From Streptomyces akebiae (lineage in GTDB: Bacteria > Actinomycetota > Actinomycetes > Streptomycetales > Streptomycetaceae), in assembly GCF_019599145.1 (NCBI RefSeq), contig NZ_CP080647.1, positions 2,108,001 through 2,172,000 of the forward strand: a DNA stretch of 64,000 nucleotides. Reading direction: 5' to 3'. Position numbers and translations under genes: made by a program. Positions 17,321-25,808 of the stretch are shown in pieces (within the stretch, counting starts at the first letter, position 1; each line of letters opens with the position of its first letter). The notes under the pieces are model-generated. The model did not search any database. It was not told the origin of the DNA and saw only the letters and a program-made list of their open reading frames with translations.

Positions 17321-18589
17321 ATGATCACAAGACAACGGCTGGCAGCAGGGGTGTTCGCCCTGCTCGCCGCCCTGACGGCCGGGATCGCGGTCCCGTCCAC
17401 GGCCGTCGCCGACGAGACCACGGCCACCGCGCCCAAGGTCAACCTCCTGCTGGACGTCAGCGGTTCGATGCGGGCGAAGGACATCGACGGCCAGTCCCGC
17501 ATGGCCGCGGCGAAGCAGGCGTTCAACGAGGTGCTGGACGCCACCCCCGAGGAGGTACAGCTCGGCATCCGCACGCTGGGCGCCAACTACCCGGGCGACG
17601 ACCGGAAGACGGGCTGCAAGGACACCGCGCAGCTCTACCCGGTGGGACCGCTGGACCGCACCGAGGCGAAGACGGCGGTGGCCACGCTCGCGCCGACCGG
17701 CTGGACCCCGATCGGCCCCGCGCTGCTGAAGGCGGCCGACGACCTGGAGGGCGGCGAGGGCACCAAGCGCATCGTGCTGATCAGCGACGGCGAGGACACC
17801 TGCGCCCCGCTCGACCCGTGCGAGGTGGCCCGCGAGATCGCGGCGAAGGGCATCGGCCTGACCATCGACACGCTCGGCCTGGTCCCGAACGCCAAGATGC
17901 GGCTGCAGCTGAGCTGTATCGCCGAGGCGACCGGCGGCACGTACACCTCGATCGAGCACCGCGACGAACTCACCGACCGGGTCAACCAGTTGGTCGACCG
18001 GGCCGCCGACCCCGTGGTCGTGCCGAAGGCCGTGGAGGGCGCCGAGGCGTGCGCGCAGGCGCCCACGCTCACGTCCGGTCTCTACACGGACCGCGGCGAG
18101 TTCGGCCAACAGCGCTGGTACCGCGTGGACGTGAAGCCGGGTCAGGAACTGCGGGCCTCGGTGAGCGTCGCCGCGGACCGTGACGTCAACCCGGACTACG
18201 GGGTGCTGCTGCGTGCCGTGACCACCAAGAACCGCGAGATCGTACGCGGCGAGGCGGCCGGCACCGGCCGTACCGATGTCATCTCGACCGGTCTGCGCCA
18301 TCCGAAGCCCGAGGCCGAGGACGAGGACGAGGAGGACGTCGCCGAGACCGTGTGTCTCCAGGTGACCCACTCCTACTCGCCCGCGAGCGGCGTGAAGACC
18401 ACGCCCGGACTGCCGCTGGAGATCACCGTCGACGTCGTGGACGGCTCCGACCAGGCCGCCGACGTGGCCTCCTTCGGCCTCGGCCGTGGCTGGTGGCTGC
18501 TCGGTGTGCTGGTGCTCGTCGGGTTCCTGGCGGGTGTGCTGTGGGGCTGGCTCTCGCGCTGGCGGGTCGCGGTCTGGAGGACCAACTGA
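17321..18589 (+). CDS. Secreted, membrane-anchored von Willebrand A domain protein
   Basis: 422 residues. The Sec signal peptide is at 1-30 (cleavage near TAVA-DE). The vWA domain (about 38-225) has a full metal-ion site, DVSGSM (Asp45, Ser47, Ser49), plus LISDGEDTC. An extracellular beta-rich region follows, with an acidic EAEDEDEEDV stretch. The C-terminus has a Gly-Trp-Trp-Leu-Leu transmembrane helix (about 392-414) and a short Arg-rich cytosolic tail. This is a type I membrane topology facing outward. Its stop overlaps the ATG of the next gene, which has a matching N-out, C-tail layout, so the two probably work as a pair. The ligand is unknown. Confidence 0.82.
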   Translation: MITRQRLAAGVFALLAALTAGIAVPSTAVADETTATAPKVNLLLDVSGSMRAKDIDGQSRMAAAKQAFNEVLDATPEEVQLGIRTLGANYPGDDRKTGCKDTAQLYPVGPLDRTEAKTAVATLAPTGWTPIGPALLKAADDLEGGEGTKRIVLISDGEDTCAPLDPCEVAREIAAKGIGLTIDTLGLVPNAKMRLQLSCIAEATGGTYTSIEHRDELTDRVNQLVDRAADPVVVPKAVEGAEACAQAPTLTSGLYTDRGEFGQQRWYRVDVKPGQELRASVSVAADRDVNPDYGVLLRAVTTKNREIVRGEAAGTGRTDVISTGLRHPKPEAEDEDEEDVAETVCLQVTHSYSPASGVKTTPGLPLEITVDVVDGSDQAADVASFGLGRGWWLLGVLVLVGFLAGVLWGWLSRWRVAVWRTN

Positions 18590-19401
18590 TGCGTATTGCA
18601 CGTGTGTTGAGCGCGGCCCTGCTGACGCTGGGCCTGGCCGTCTCCCCGGCCGTGGCGGACTCCACGCCCTCCGCGAGCCCCTCGGACGGCGGTGACGCGC
18701 CCACCGAGGCGGGCACCTCCTTCCGTACGGCCACGGAGTTCGAGCAGGGGCAGACCGCGACGGCGAGCGCCTCGACCGGTGACTACCTGTACTGGTCGTT
18801 CCCGGCCGACGCGGGGCAGCGGCCCACCGTCCGGGCGAGCGTCAAGCTGCCCGAGGGGGCCGAGTCCTCCTCGACCTGGCAGATCGACGTGTACGACGGA
18901 CTGCGGCGCCGCCAGGCCTGCCAGTACGGCGCGCAGACGCGGACCGCCGCGGCGGGGGCCGGCTCCGTCGAGCTGTCCTGCACGCTGCGTACGGTCCGCG
19001 CCTGGTCGGAGGAGTGGGCCGACGACCCGCTGCCGGGCACGTACTACCTGCGGCTCACGACGACCCGGCTGGCCACGGCCGACCTGGGTCTGCCGGTCGG
19101 CACCGAGGTCGAGGTCGACTCCAAGGACATCGGCGGCTCGGCGGCGGTCGACGGCTCGCTGGCCCAGCCGTTGGTGCCGGGGATCGCCGTCGCCTCCCGG
19201 CAGGAGGACGACGAGGACTCCTCGGCCGAGGCCGTCCTCTCCTCCCTCGAACCCGACGACGGGTGGGCCTCCGGCTGGTGGAGCGACCGCTGGGTGTGGA
19301 CCGCGCTGGGCGCGGCGCTGGCCGCGCTGGCGGGCATCGGCGGGTACACACTGACACGGGGATCGGGCAGACCGCGGCACGTGCCGCCGCCGGGTGCCTG
19401 A
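18589..19401 (+). CDS. Secreted membrane-anchored partner of the vWA protein, unknown function
   Basis: 270 residues. The signal peptide is at 1-24 (LGLAVSPAVA-DS). The extracellular domain has a WSFPADAGQRPTVRASV stretch resembling the pre-peptidase C-terminal-type beta-sandwich also seen in the second half of the vWA protein. Two cysteines (QACQ, LSCT) could pair. A transmembrane helix follows a WWSDRWVW segment near residue 235, then a short basic tail. It starts one base inside the vWA stop (TGATG), so the genes are coupled. I do not recognise a named family. Confidence 0.7.
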   Translation: MRIARVLSAALLTLGLAVSPAVADSTPSASPSDGGDAPTEAGTSFRTATEFEQGQTATASASTGDYLYWSFPADAGQRPTVRASVKLPEGAESSSTWQIDVYDGLRRRQACQYGAQTRTAAAGAGSVELSCTLRTVRAWSEEWADDPLPGTYYLRLTTTRLATADLGLPVGTEVEVDSKDIGGSAAVDGSLAQPLVPGIAVASRQEDDEDSSAEAVLSSLEPDDGWASGWWSDRWVWTALGAALAALAGIGGYTLTRGSGRPRHVPPPGA

Positions 19402-19493
19402 CGCCGCACCAAAGGCCCGCCGGAGAAGGGGGTTCGGCGGGCCCCGGCGCCGGAGGGGGCCGGTTGAGGCACCACCGCTGACTGCGGCCGAGG

Positions 19494-19628
19494 GGGGCTT
19501 CTCGCGCAGTTCCCCGCGCCTCTCAAAGATCAGGCCCTCCGGGCCCGGAGGTGCGGGGCGTGCGGGCCGAGAAGCAAGGGGCGGAGCCCCTGCTTCCCAG
19601 GGGCGCGGGGAACTGCGCGAGAAGCCCC
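19494..19628. repeat. 27-bp perfect inverted repeat, dispersed Streptomyces palindrome type
   Basis: Arms at 19494-19520 and 19602-19628 match perfectly over 27 bp. The arm core (CGCGCAGTTCCCCGCGCC) is a sequence seen very often between Streptomyces genes. A 19-bp part of it recurs at 42322-42341. The 81-bp spacer holds a 16-bp perfect palindrome (19536-19551) and another GC stem. It lies between the vWA operon and the convergent HxlR gene and could act as a bidirectional terminator. Confidence 0.75.
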
Positions 19629-19679
19629 ACCTACCCGCAGCCGACAACGACGCTCCACGCCCGCCTCCCTCACCCTCCC

Positions 19680-20312
19680 TCAGCCCTCCCGCAACTCCTT
19701 GGCAAGCGCCCCCTCCCCCGCCACCTCGACCCGCCCCGCCCGCACCGCGTCCCTCAGGCCCAACTCCCCCCGCCCGAGAGCGCCGCAGGTGTCCGCGTCG
19801 AGGGTCAGCCGTACGTCCGCCTCCCCGGGCGCGGGCCCCTCCCCGTACACCGGTCCCTCCTCGGTGCCCGCCCACACATGGAACGCCCCTTCCTCCAACC
19901 GGACTTCGACCAGGCCGGCGCTTCCTCCGCCCAGCCCCCGCAGCAGCGGCAACGCGAACCAGTGCGCCCGTACGGCGTCCGTGGCCCGGCGCTCCCCGAG
20001 CACCGACTCCCCCCACGTGCCCAGCGCCTGCAGTACCGGCAGCAACTGCCTCCCATGGTCGGTGAGTTCGTACACGTAGGCCGCTCCCGGCGGCGGCAGC
20101 CGACGCCGTGTGGTCACCCCGTCCCGCTCCATGTCCTTCAGCCGCGAGGCGAGCACGTCCGTGCTGACGCCCGGCAGATCCGCGTGCAGATCCGTGTAGC
20201 GGCGCGGCCCGGCCAGCAGTTCACGCACGATCAGCAGGGTCCAGCGGTCACCGACGAGGTCGAGCGCGCGGGCGGCGGAGCAGTACTGGTCGTAGCTTCG
20301 GCGAGGTGACAT
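19680..20312 (-). CDS. HxlR-family transcriptional regulator with SCP2-like C-terminus
   Basis: 210 residues. The N-terminal winged helix of the HxlR type has CSAARALDLVGDRWTLLIVREL and VSTDVLASRLKDMERDGV. The C-terminal half (about 125-205) looks like the SCP2-type sterol-carrier fold often fused to these regulators. ATG 20312 is the likely start; another ATG lies at 20330. It is divergent from the aminotransferase, with two palindromes in the shared promoter. HxlR proteins often sense aldehydes or oxidants, but nothing here shows the signal. Confidence 0.85.
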   Translation of the reverse strand: MSPRRSYDQYCSAARALDLVGDRWTLLIVRELLAGPRRYTDLHADLPGVSTDVLASRLKDMERDGVTTRRRLPPPGAAYVYELTDHGRQLLPVLQALGTWGESVLGERRATDAVRAHWFALPLLRGLGGGSAGLVEVRLEEGAFHVWAGTEEGPVYGEGPAPGEADVRLTLDADTCGALGRGELGLRDAVRAGRVEVAGEGALAKELREG

Positions 20313-20334
20313 GGGACGCAGTCTAGACATGTCG

Positions 20335-20369
20335 TTGGACTTTCCAAGCGTCTACTTGGTAAAACCAAG
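20335..20369. promoter_or_regulatory. Twin palindromes in the HxlR-aminotransferase promoter
   Basis: TTGGA-N3-TCCAA at 20335-20347 and CTTGG-N5-CCAAG at 20355-20369, centres 21 bp apart, in the 85-bp divergent gap. This spacing puts both on one face of the helix. They are the best candidates for the HxlR operator. Confidence 0.6.
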
Positions 20370-20397
20370 CAACACAACAACCGGAGGGCGAGAGCGC

Positions 20398-21606
20398 ATG
20401 GAGTTCCGGCAGTCGAGCAAGCTCAGCGAGGTCTGTTACGAGATCCGCGGCCCCGTGATCGAGCACGCCAACGCACTGGAGGAGGCGGGCCACAGCGTCC
20501 TGCGCCTCAACACCGGCAACCCCGCGCTCTTCGGCTTCGAGGCGCCGGAGGAGATCATCCAGGACATGATCCGGATGCTCCCGCAGGCCCACGGCTACAC
20601 GGACTCGCGCGGCGTCCTCTCGGCCCGCCGCGCGGTCGCCCAGCGCTACCAGGACCGGGGCCTCGACGTCGACGTGGACGACGTCTTCCTCGGCAACGGC
20701 GTCTCCGAGCTGGTCTCCATGGCCGTACAGGCGCTGATCGAGGACGGCGACGAGATCCTGATCCCCGCCCCCGACTTCCCTCTCTGGACGGCGGTGACCA
20801 CCCTCGCCGGCGGCAAGGCGGTCCACTACCTCTGCGACGAGCAGGCCGACTGGTACCCGGACCTCGACGACATGGCGTCGAAGATCACCGACCGCACCCG
20901 GGCGGTCGTCATCATCAACCCGAACAACCCCACCGGCGCGGTCTACCCCAAGGAGATCATCGAGGGCATCCTCGACCTCGCCCGCCGCCACGGCCTGATG
21001 GTCTTCGCCGACGAGATCTACGACCAGATCCTCTACGACGACGCCGTCCACCACTCGGCCGCGGCGCTCGCGCCCGACCTGGTCGTCCTCACCTTCTGCG
21101 GCCTGTCCAAGACGTACCGCGTCGCGGGCTTCCGCTCCGGCTGGCTGGTCGTCACCGGTCCCAAGCAGCACGCCCGCAACTACCTGGAGGGCCTGACGAT
21201 GCTGGCCTCCATGCGGCTGTGCGCCAACGCGCCCGCCCAGTACGCCATCCAGGCCGCGCTCGGCGGCCGCCAGTCGATCACCGACCTCACCACCCCGGGC
21301 GGCCGCCTCCACGAGCAGCGCAACGTGGCATGGGAGAAGCTCAACGAGATCCCCGGGGTCTCCTGCGTGAAGCCCAAGGGCGCTCTGTACGCCTTCCCCC
21401 GACTCGACCCCAAGGTCCACCGGATCCACGACGACGAGAAGTTCGTGCTGGACCTCCTCCTCCGCGAGAAGATCCAGGTCGTCCAGGGCACCGGCTTCAA
21501 CTGGCCGACACCGGACCACTTCCGCATCCTCACCCTCCCCCACGCCGACGACCTGGACGCGGCGATCAGCCGGATCGGCCGCTTCCTGAGCGGGTACCGG
21601 CAGTAG
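20398..21606 (+). CDS. alaA: Pyridoxal phosphate aminotransferase, AlaA-like
   Basis: A fold-type I class I/II aminotransferase of 402 residues, close to the length of the alanine transaminase AlaA. It has LRLNTGNPALFGFEAPEEI at the N-terminus (AlaA-like), the NPNNPTGAVY motif, FADEIYDQILYDD and the PLP lysine in GLSKTYRVAGFRSGW. It probably transfers amino groups between alanine or a related amino acid and 2-oxoglutarate. ATG 20398 has GGAGGG 9 bases upstream. It is divergent from the HxlR regulator and probably controlled by it. The exact amino acid is inferred from family similarity. Confidence 0.87.
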   Translation: MEFRQSSKLSEVCYEIRGPVIEHANALEEAGHSVLRLNTGNPALFGFEAPEEIIQDMIRMLPQAHGYTDSRGVLSARRAVAQRYQDRGLDVDVDDVFLGNGVSELVSMAVQALIEDGDEILIPAPDFPLWTAVTTLAGGKAVHYLCDEQADWYPDLDDMASKITDRTRAVVIINPNNPTGAVYPKEIIEGILDLARRHGLMVFADEIYDQILYDDAVHHSAAALAPDLVVLTFCGLSKTYRVAGFRSGWLVVTGPKQHARNYLEGLTMLASMRLCANAPAQYAIQAALGGRQSITDLTTPGGRLHEQRNVAWEKLNEIPGVSCVKPKGALYAFPRLDPKVHRIHDDEKFVLDLLLREKIQVVQGTGFNWPTPDHFRILTLPHADDLDAAISRIGRFLSGYRQ

Positions 21607-21726
21607 CCGGCGGCGGGTACCGGGGGTGGTCCGGCGTTCCCGGCACCTCCGCGTACGCGGAGCACGCCGTCGGCGTACGCGGCCGTCCGGGCATCGGCAC
21701 GCACCCCGCATGGGTAGCCCTTCCCC

Positions 21727-22260
21727 ATGACCGATCGTCCACTGCTCCTCCTCGACGTCGACGGCCCCCTCAATCCCTTCGGCGCCCGATGGTGGCGTCC
21801 GCGCGGCTACGTGACCCACCGGGTGCGTCCGGCCAACTGGTCCTCCCGGCAGAAACCGGGCTCCCGGCGGCTGCGTCGGGGCCTGCGGATCCGGCTCAAT
21901 CCGGCGCACGGCGAGCGACTGCTCGCGCTGCCCTACGAACTGGCGTGGGCGACGACGTGGATGCACGACGCCAACGAGATGATCGGCCCGGCGATAGGGC
22001 TGCCCCGCGAACTGCCGGTCATCGAGTTCGCGAACCTCTTCGCCGAGGACCCGGACGGGCTGTACTGGAAGACCCGGCGGGTCCTGGAGTGGGCGGCGGG
22101 ACGACCGTTCGTCTGGGTCGACGACATGATCACCGACCTCGACGTACGGCATGTGGCCGAGCACCACGACACCGCGGCGCTGCTCATGCGGATCGATCCG
22201 CGCAGGGGTCTGCGGGAGGTGGAGTTCCGGGAGTTGGAGCGGTGGGCTCGTACCCTGTGA
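21727..22260 (+). CDS. HAD-like hydrolase, unknown substrate
   Basis: 177 residues. The N-terminal LLLLDVDGPLNPFG is HAD motif I with Asp10 and Asp12. WATTWMHDAN supplies a Thr motif II-like segment, and FVWVDDMITD the acidic motif IV. Basic residues fill the region 35-55. It is followed after 3 bp by a histidine phosphatase gene on the same strand, so the two are probably cotranscribed. A phosphatase role is presumed; no substrate is visible. Confidence 0.75.
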   Translation: MTDRPLLLLDVDGPLNPFGARWWRPRGYVTHRVRPANWSSRQKPGSRRLRRGLRIRLNPAHGERLLALPYELAWATTWMHDANEMIGPAIGLPRELPVIEFANLFAEDPDGLYWKTRRVLEWAAGRPFVWVDDMITDLDVRHVAEHHDTAALLMRIDPRRGLREVEFRELERWARTL

Positions 22261-22263
22261 GGC

Positions 22264-22863
22264 ATGGGTGATCTTCTCCTCGTGCGGCACGGTGAGACCG
22301 AGTGGTCGATGTCCGGGCAGCACACCAGCTGGACCGACATCTCGCTGACGGACCGCGGCCGCGAGCAGGCCCGCGGCCTCGCCCCGCTGCTCGGCTCGCA
22401 CCGCATCGGTGCCGTGTTCGTGAGCCCGCTCAAGCGTGCCCGGGAGACGGCCGACCTGGCCGGGCTCCACGGGGCCCGCGTCGACGCGGACCTCGTCGAA
22501 TGGGACTACGGCGGGTACGAGGGCGTCACGACCGTCGAGATCCATCGCACCCGGCCGGACTGGTTCCTGTTCACGGACGGCGTCGCACCGGGACCGGCGG
22601 AGCACCCCGGGGAGAGCCCGGAGGAGGTCGGCGCGCGGGCCGACCGCATACTGGCGAAGGCGCACGCGGCGCTGGCGAACAACGAGGGATGCGTGGTGCT
22701 CGTGGCCCACGGGCACTTCCTGCGTGTCCTCACCGCCCGCTATCTCGGGTTGCCCGCCTCCGCCGGCGCGCTGTTCCAGCTGGCCACGGGCACGGTCTGC
22801 CGGCTCGGTACGGAGCACGGCCGTCCGGTCGTCGCGGGGTGGAATGTCAGACCCCCCTCGTAG
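22264..22863 (+). CDS. Histidine phosphatase family protein
   Basis: 199 residues with the catalytic LVRHGETEW near the N-terminus (Arg8, His9), then FVSPLKRARETADL (second arginine), LVEWDYGGYEG and the C-terminal VAHGHFLRVLTARYLGL (second histidine). This is the phosphoglycerate mutase-like broad phosphatase group; the short length argues against a glycolytic mutase. It forms a pair with the upstream HAD protein. Confidence 0.88.
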   Translation: MGDLLLVRHGETEWSMSGQHTSWTDISLTDRGREQARGLAPLLGSHRIGAVFVSPLKRARETADLAGLHGARVDADLVEWDYGGYEGVTTVEIHRTRPDWFLFTDGVAPGPAEHPGESPEEVGARADRILAKAHAALANNEGCVVLVAHGHFLRVLTARYLGLPASAGALFQLATGTVCRLGTEHGRPVVAGWNVRPPS

Positions 22864-22874
22864 CCTTCGAGTGG

Positions 22875-22945
22875 GTCGGCCCACAGCCGGTCGGGGTGAG
22901 GGACCCATGGCCGGTCCGGGTGCGGGGACCCACGGCCGGTTCTGG
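22875..22945 (+). repeat. Imperfect tandem repeat of about 28 bp
   Basis: Two to three diverged units beginning CCGGT, each with a GGTG(A/C)GGG core, fill the gap between the phosphatase stop and the ribosome site of the next gene. No role is evident. Confidence 0.4.
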
Positions 22946-22959
22946 TGAGGGAGGGTGCC

Positions 22960-23640
22960 GTGACACGACCGCCGACCGCCGCCCAGCGGCGGATCATCGA
23001 CGCCGCCGAGCCCGTGACCGGGCGCCTGACGGGTACGGAGCACCAACTCGCGGCCCTGGTGAAGCGAGGGCTGGCCTTCCGGCATCCGCGCCCGCCGCAC
23101 GACCACTTCCTCACCCCGGCCGGGCATCGCATACGGGAGACGGCAGCGGTCTCGGCCGCGCAGACGGCTCCCCGGGAGACGGCCCGGACGGACACCGCGA
23201 CCGCCTCGACCGGTGTCTTCGCCGCGCGGGTCGGCGGGGAGGAGGCCGCCGCCACCGGACCGGCTCGTACACGTGAGGTCCACAGCGCCTGGCAGGGGCT
23301 TCTGGAGCTGCGCAGGATGACCAACACCGGCGGCGCCACGGACCGGCCGTGCGCCTGGGAGCGCTCGCACCTGGTGCAGGCCGCCGCGCTGGCGTTGGAG
23401 GCCGCGGGCCACCGACCCGCGGGAGCGGACACGACGGGCGCGGGGGCCGCGGCGCCGGCGGGCGGGGGTTACCGCGTACGGGCCACGCCCCAGCCCGAGG
23501 CCGTCGCCGTACGGGAGCCCGACGCGGGGGCGCTGCGGGCCTGCGCGGCGACGCTGGAGGCGGCGGGCTGGCAGGTGGGCGAGCACACCGATCCCCGTAC
23601 GCGCGAGCGGTATCTGCTGGCGTCACCGAGACGGGCCTAG
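22960..23640 (+). CDS. Hypothetical protein
   Basis: 226 residues, Ala/Arg/Thr rich, soluble, with no signal peptide. The N-terminal 50 residues (LTGTEHQLAALVKRGL, then FLTPAGHRIRE) look like a winged-helix fragment. The C-terminal part has repeated AALALEAAGH/ATLEAAGWQVG helices. GTG 22960 follows a strong GAGGGAGGG site. It may belong to the transcript of the two phosphatases. I do not recognise a family. Confidence 0.6.
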   Translation: MTRPPTAAQRRIIDAAEPVTGRLTGTEHQLAALVKRGLAFRHPRPPHDHFLTPAGHRIRETAAVSAAQTAPRETARTDTATASTGVFAARVGGEEAAATGPARTREVHSAWQGLLELRRMTNTGGATDRPCAWERSHLVQAAALALEAAGHRPAGADTTGAGAAAPAGGGYRVRATPQPEAVAVREPDAGALRACAATLEAAGWQVGEHTDPRTRERYLLASPRRA

Positions 23641-23825
23641 GCCCTGTCGGAACCGCCGCACCGGGCAGGGCGGCGAGTTGCCGGCCGGTGAGGGCTCTGA
23701 CGGCGGATCCCGCGCTGTTCGGGCGGTGAGGGCGGCCCCCGCCGTCCGGACGGCGGGCGTGGGCCCACGGTCCGGACAGCGGGGTCGCGTCACGGCTTCC
23801 GGTCCGCGCCGGACTGCCGCACCGC

Positions 23826-25514
23826 TCAGCCCAGCGGGTTCAGCAGCTCCGGATCGTTCTCGAAGGCGAAGAGCAGCAGGTCCGCCATGGTGAACCTGCC
23901 CTTCCGGTGGGACGGGAGGCTCGGGCGCCAGCCCGGGTGCTTCACGATCGACCGCCGACTGCCCTCCATCGCCCGGTGGAAGACCTCCGCGACGAGGGTG
24001 CCGCCGACACCGGTGAGGCTGCCGGGGCGTGCCTCGTTCACCTCGGCCTCGCGCAGCACGTAGAACCACAGCGGGGTGTGCTCCACGACCTGTGCGCGCT
24101 CGGTGTCGGTGAGGCCCTCCAGTACGGCTCCGCCGTTGCCCCGCAGGATCTGGTCCTCCGTCAGGGGCTTGAACCCCATCCGGGCGGCCAGTTGCGGCCC
24201 GGTGGCCAGCTCCACCATCGCGGCCCGCATCAGGTTGCGGAACGCGAGGTTGCGCTGGACCGGCGGCGGGGCCGGGCGGCCCCGACCGTCGAAGGTGCCG
24301 GTGGGCAGCGTGGACAGGGGGTCGACGAGCAGGGTGTCCAGCCGCTTGGCCACGTTGAACTCGCGCTCGGGCACGACCAGGTCGTCACGGCCGATCTCGC
24401 CGAAGTCGAACAGTCGACGGAAGTCGACGATCCAGTTGCTCGGCAGCCGCAGGTTCTCCCCGGAGTTCGGGTCGTCGAGGTCACTCAGGTCGTCCGGGCC
24501 CGGCGTGAGGTTGCCCGCCGTGCCGCTGAACCGGAACAGCAGACCGAGCGAGGCGATCGGACCGGGTCCGCCCGCGCGGAACACGCTGTTCCACTGGTAG
24601 GCCCCGCGGACCATGCTGTGCCCGAGGCGGTAGGCGGCCACCGAGAACTCGATGGGCATCGTCGGGAAGTCGCCGGGGCGGACGTACCCGGGCCGCTCGA
24701 AGTGCTTGCGCCCTCGGGTGAAGACCCGATCGACGATGTCCGGGTCGACGATGCGCGGCAGGAAATCGGTGCGCAGCACCCACTGGTAGTGCTTCACGAC
24801 GATGTCCCGGGCCGCCTGGAACAGCCGGTGCTCGGGCACTCCGCGCTCGGCGAGCAGGTCGACGACCCGGTTGTGGAAGCGGATGAACGCCAGGTGGAGC
24901 TGGCCGACCGCGAGGTTCTCGTCGTTGCGCGCGTCCGGGATGAGCGGGGCACGCTTGTCGGCCCGGGTGCCGCCGGCCGCCTCGCCGGCCCGCGGCAGGT
25001 CGAAGCCCTCGCGGTCGATGTTGGACGTCGACTCGGGCGGGAAGGGCACCCCGAGCGTCGTGCCCGTCCTCAGACGGCCGTCGGACTCGTAGAAGCGGGC
25101 ACTGCCCGCGTGGTGCGGGCCCATGCCGTAGAGCGAGTCCAGGTCGAGGGCCGGGCTGCGCCCCTGCACCAGATCCTCGACCGGGACCGGCTCACCCAGC
25201 CCCACCTGGGTGCGGTCCAGGGTCAGGTCGTGGTCGACGAACTGACCGAGATACGTGAACCCCGCCGGGACCGACGCCCCGGGCTCCCCCGAGTCGGGGT
25301 CGGCGCCGCCGGTGCCCGTGGTCATGGCCACGGCCAGCTTGCCGAGCAGTGCCTCGTCGAGCTGGACTCCCTTCTCGCCGAACCGGGAGAAGCGGAAGGC
25401 CATCTGCTGCTCGGTCGCGCTCGGCACGCGCGCGACCGCCGCCCCCTTCTCGAACTCCAGGATCCGACCCTCGTTGACGACGTAGTAGGTCTCGCGATGG
25501 TGTCGATGCACCAT
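23826..25514 (-). CDS. Animal-type haem peroxidase
   Basis: 562 residues of the peroxidase-cyclooxygenase superfamily. The distal haem region is FTYLGQFVDHDLTLDRTQ (distal His next to the calcium-binding Asp). ARNDENLAVGQLHLAFIRFHNRV is the family core. AAYRLGHSMVRGAYQWN carries the proximal His. No signal peptide is visible, so it is probably cytosolic or exported unusually. The start at 25514 is an ATG followed by a His-rich N-terminus. It is divergent from the GH89 gene. Bacterial members are of uncertain function; halide oxidation or fatty-acid oxygenation are both possible. Confidence 0.85.
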   Translation of the reverse strand: MVHRHHRETYYVVNEGRILEFEKGAAVARVPSATEQQMAFRFSRFGEKGVQLDEALLGKLAVAMTTGTGGADPDSGEPGASVPAGFTYLGQFVDHDLTLDRTQVGLGEPVPVEDLVQGRSPALDLDSLYGMGPHHAGSARFYESDGRLRTGTTLGVPFPPESTSNIDREGFDLPRAGEAAGGTRADKRAPLIPDARNDENLAVGQLHLAFIRFHNRVVDLLAERGVPEHRLFQAARDIVVKHYQWVLRTDFLPRIVDPDIVDRVFTRGRKHFERPGYVRPGDFPTMPIEFSVAAYRLGHSMVRGAYQWNSVFRAGGPGPIASLGLLFRFSGTAGNLTPGPDDLSDLDDPNSGENLRLPSNWIVDFRRLFDFGEIGRDDLVVPEREFNVAKRLDTLLVDPLSTLPTGTFDGRGRPAPPPVQRNLAFRNLMRAAMVELATGPQLAARMGFKPLTEDQILRGNGGAVLEGLTDTERAQVVEHTPLWFYVLREAEVNEARPGSLTGVGGTLVAEVFHRAMEGSRRSIVKHPGWRPSLPSHRKGRFTMADLLLFAFENDPELLNPLG

Positions 25515-25808
25515 GTGTGTCCCCGTTCTGTCCCCCGGCTCCGCGAACGGTCACAACCGGACTTACCGGTTCTCCCCGTCGGTACCGGCCCCCACCGGAC
25601 GCGAAGCGATCATTCGGATAAATCCCTGTTTCCCGACAACGTGTCGAGCGCGGGGAGCGGTTCCCGAACCGGGAAATCTACTCATATTGACGTAGGAAGG
25701 AGCCGTTCACGCCGGGTTCTCCCCCGTGTGGCCGTGTGTCCGCGCACAAGTGGGGTGTCGGCGGGTATTCCTCCCACGGCGTACCCCCCACCGCATCCCG
25801 GAGACACC

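Noticed and set aside
20323..23586. A 1087-codon open frame on the minus strand across the aminotransferase and phosphatase genes
   Set aside because: It runs antisense to three genes with clear motifs and has no recognisable domain; long antisense frames are expected at this GC content.
23907..25808. An in-frame N-terminal extension of the GH89 gene over the peroxidase
   Set aside because: It is antisense to the haem peroxidase, and the signal peptide begins at 25809.
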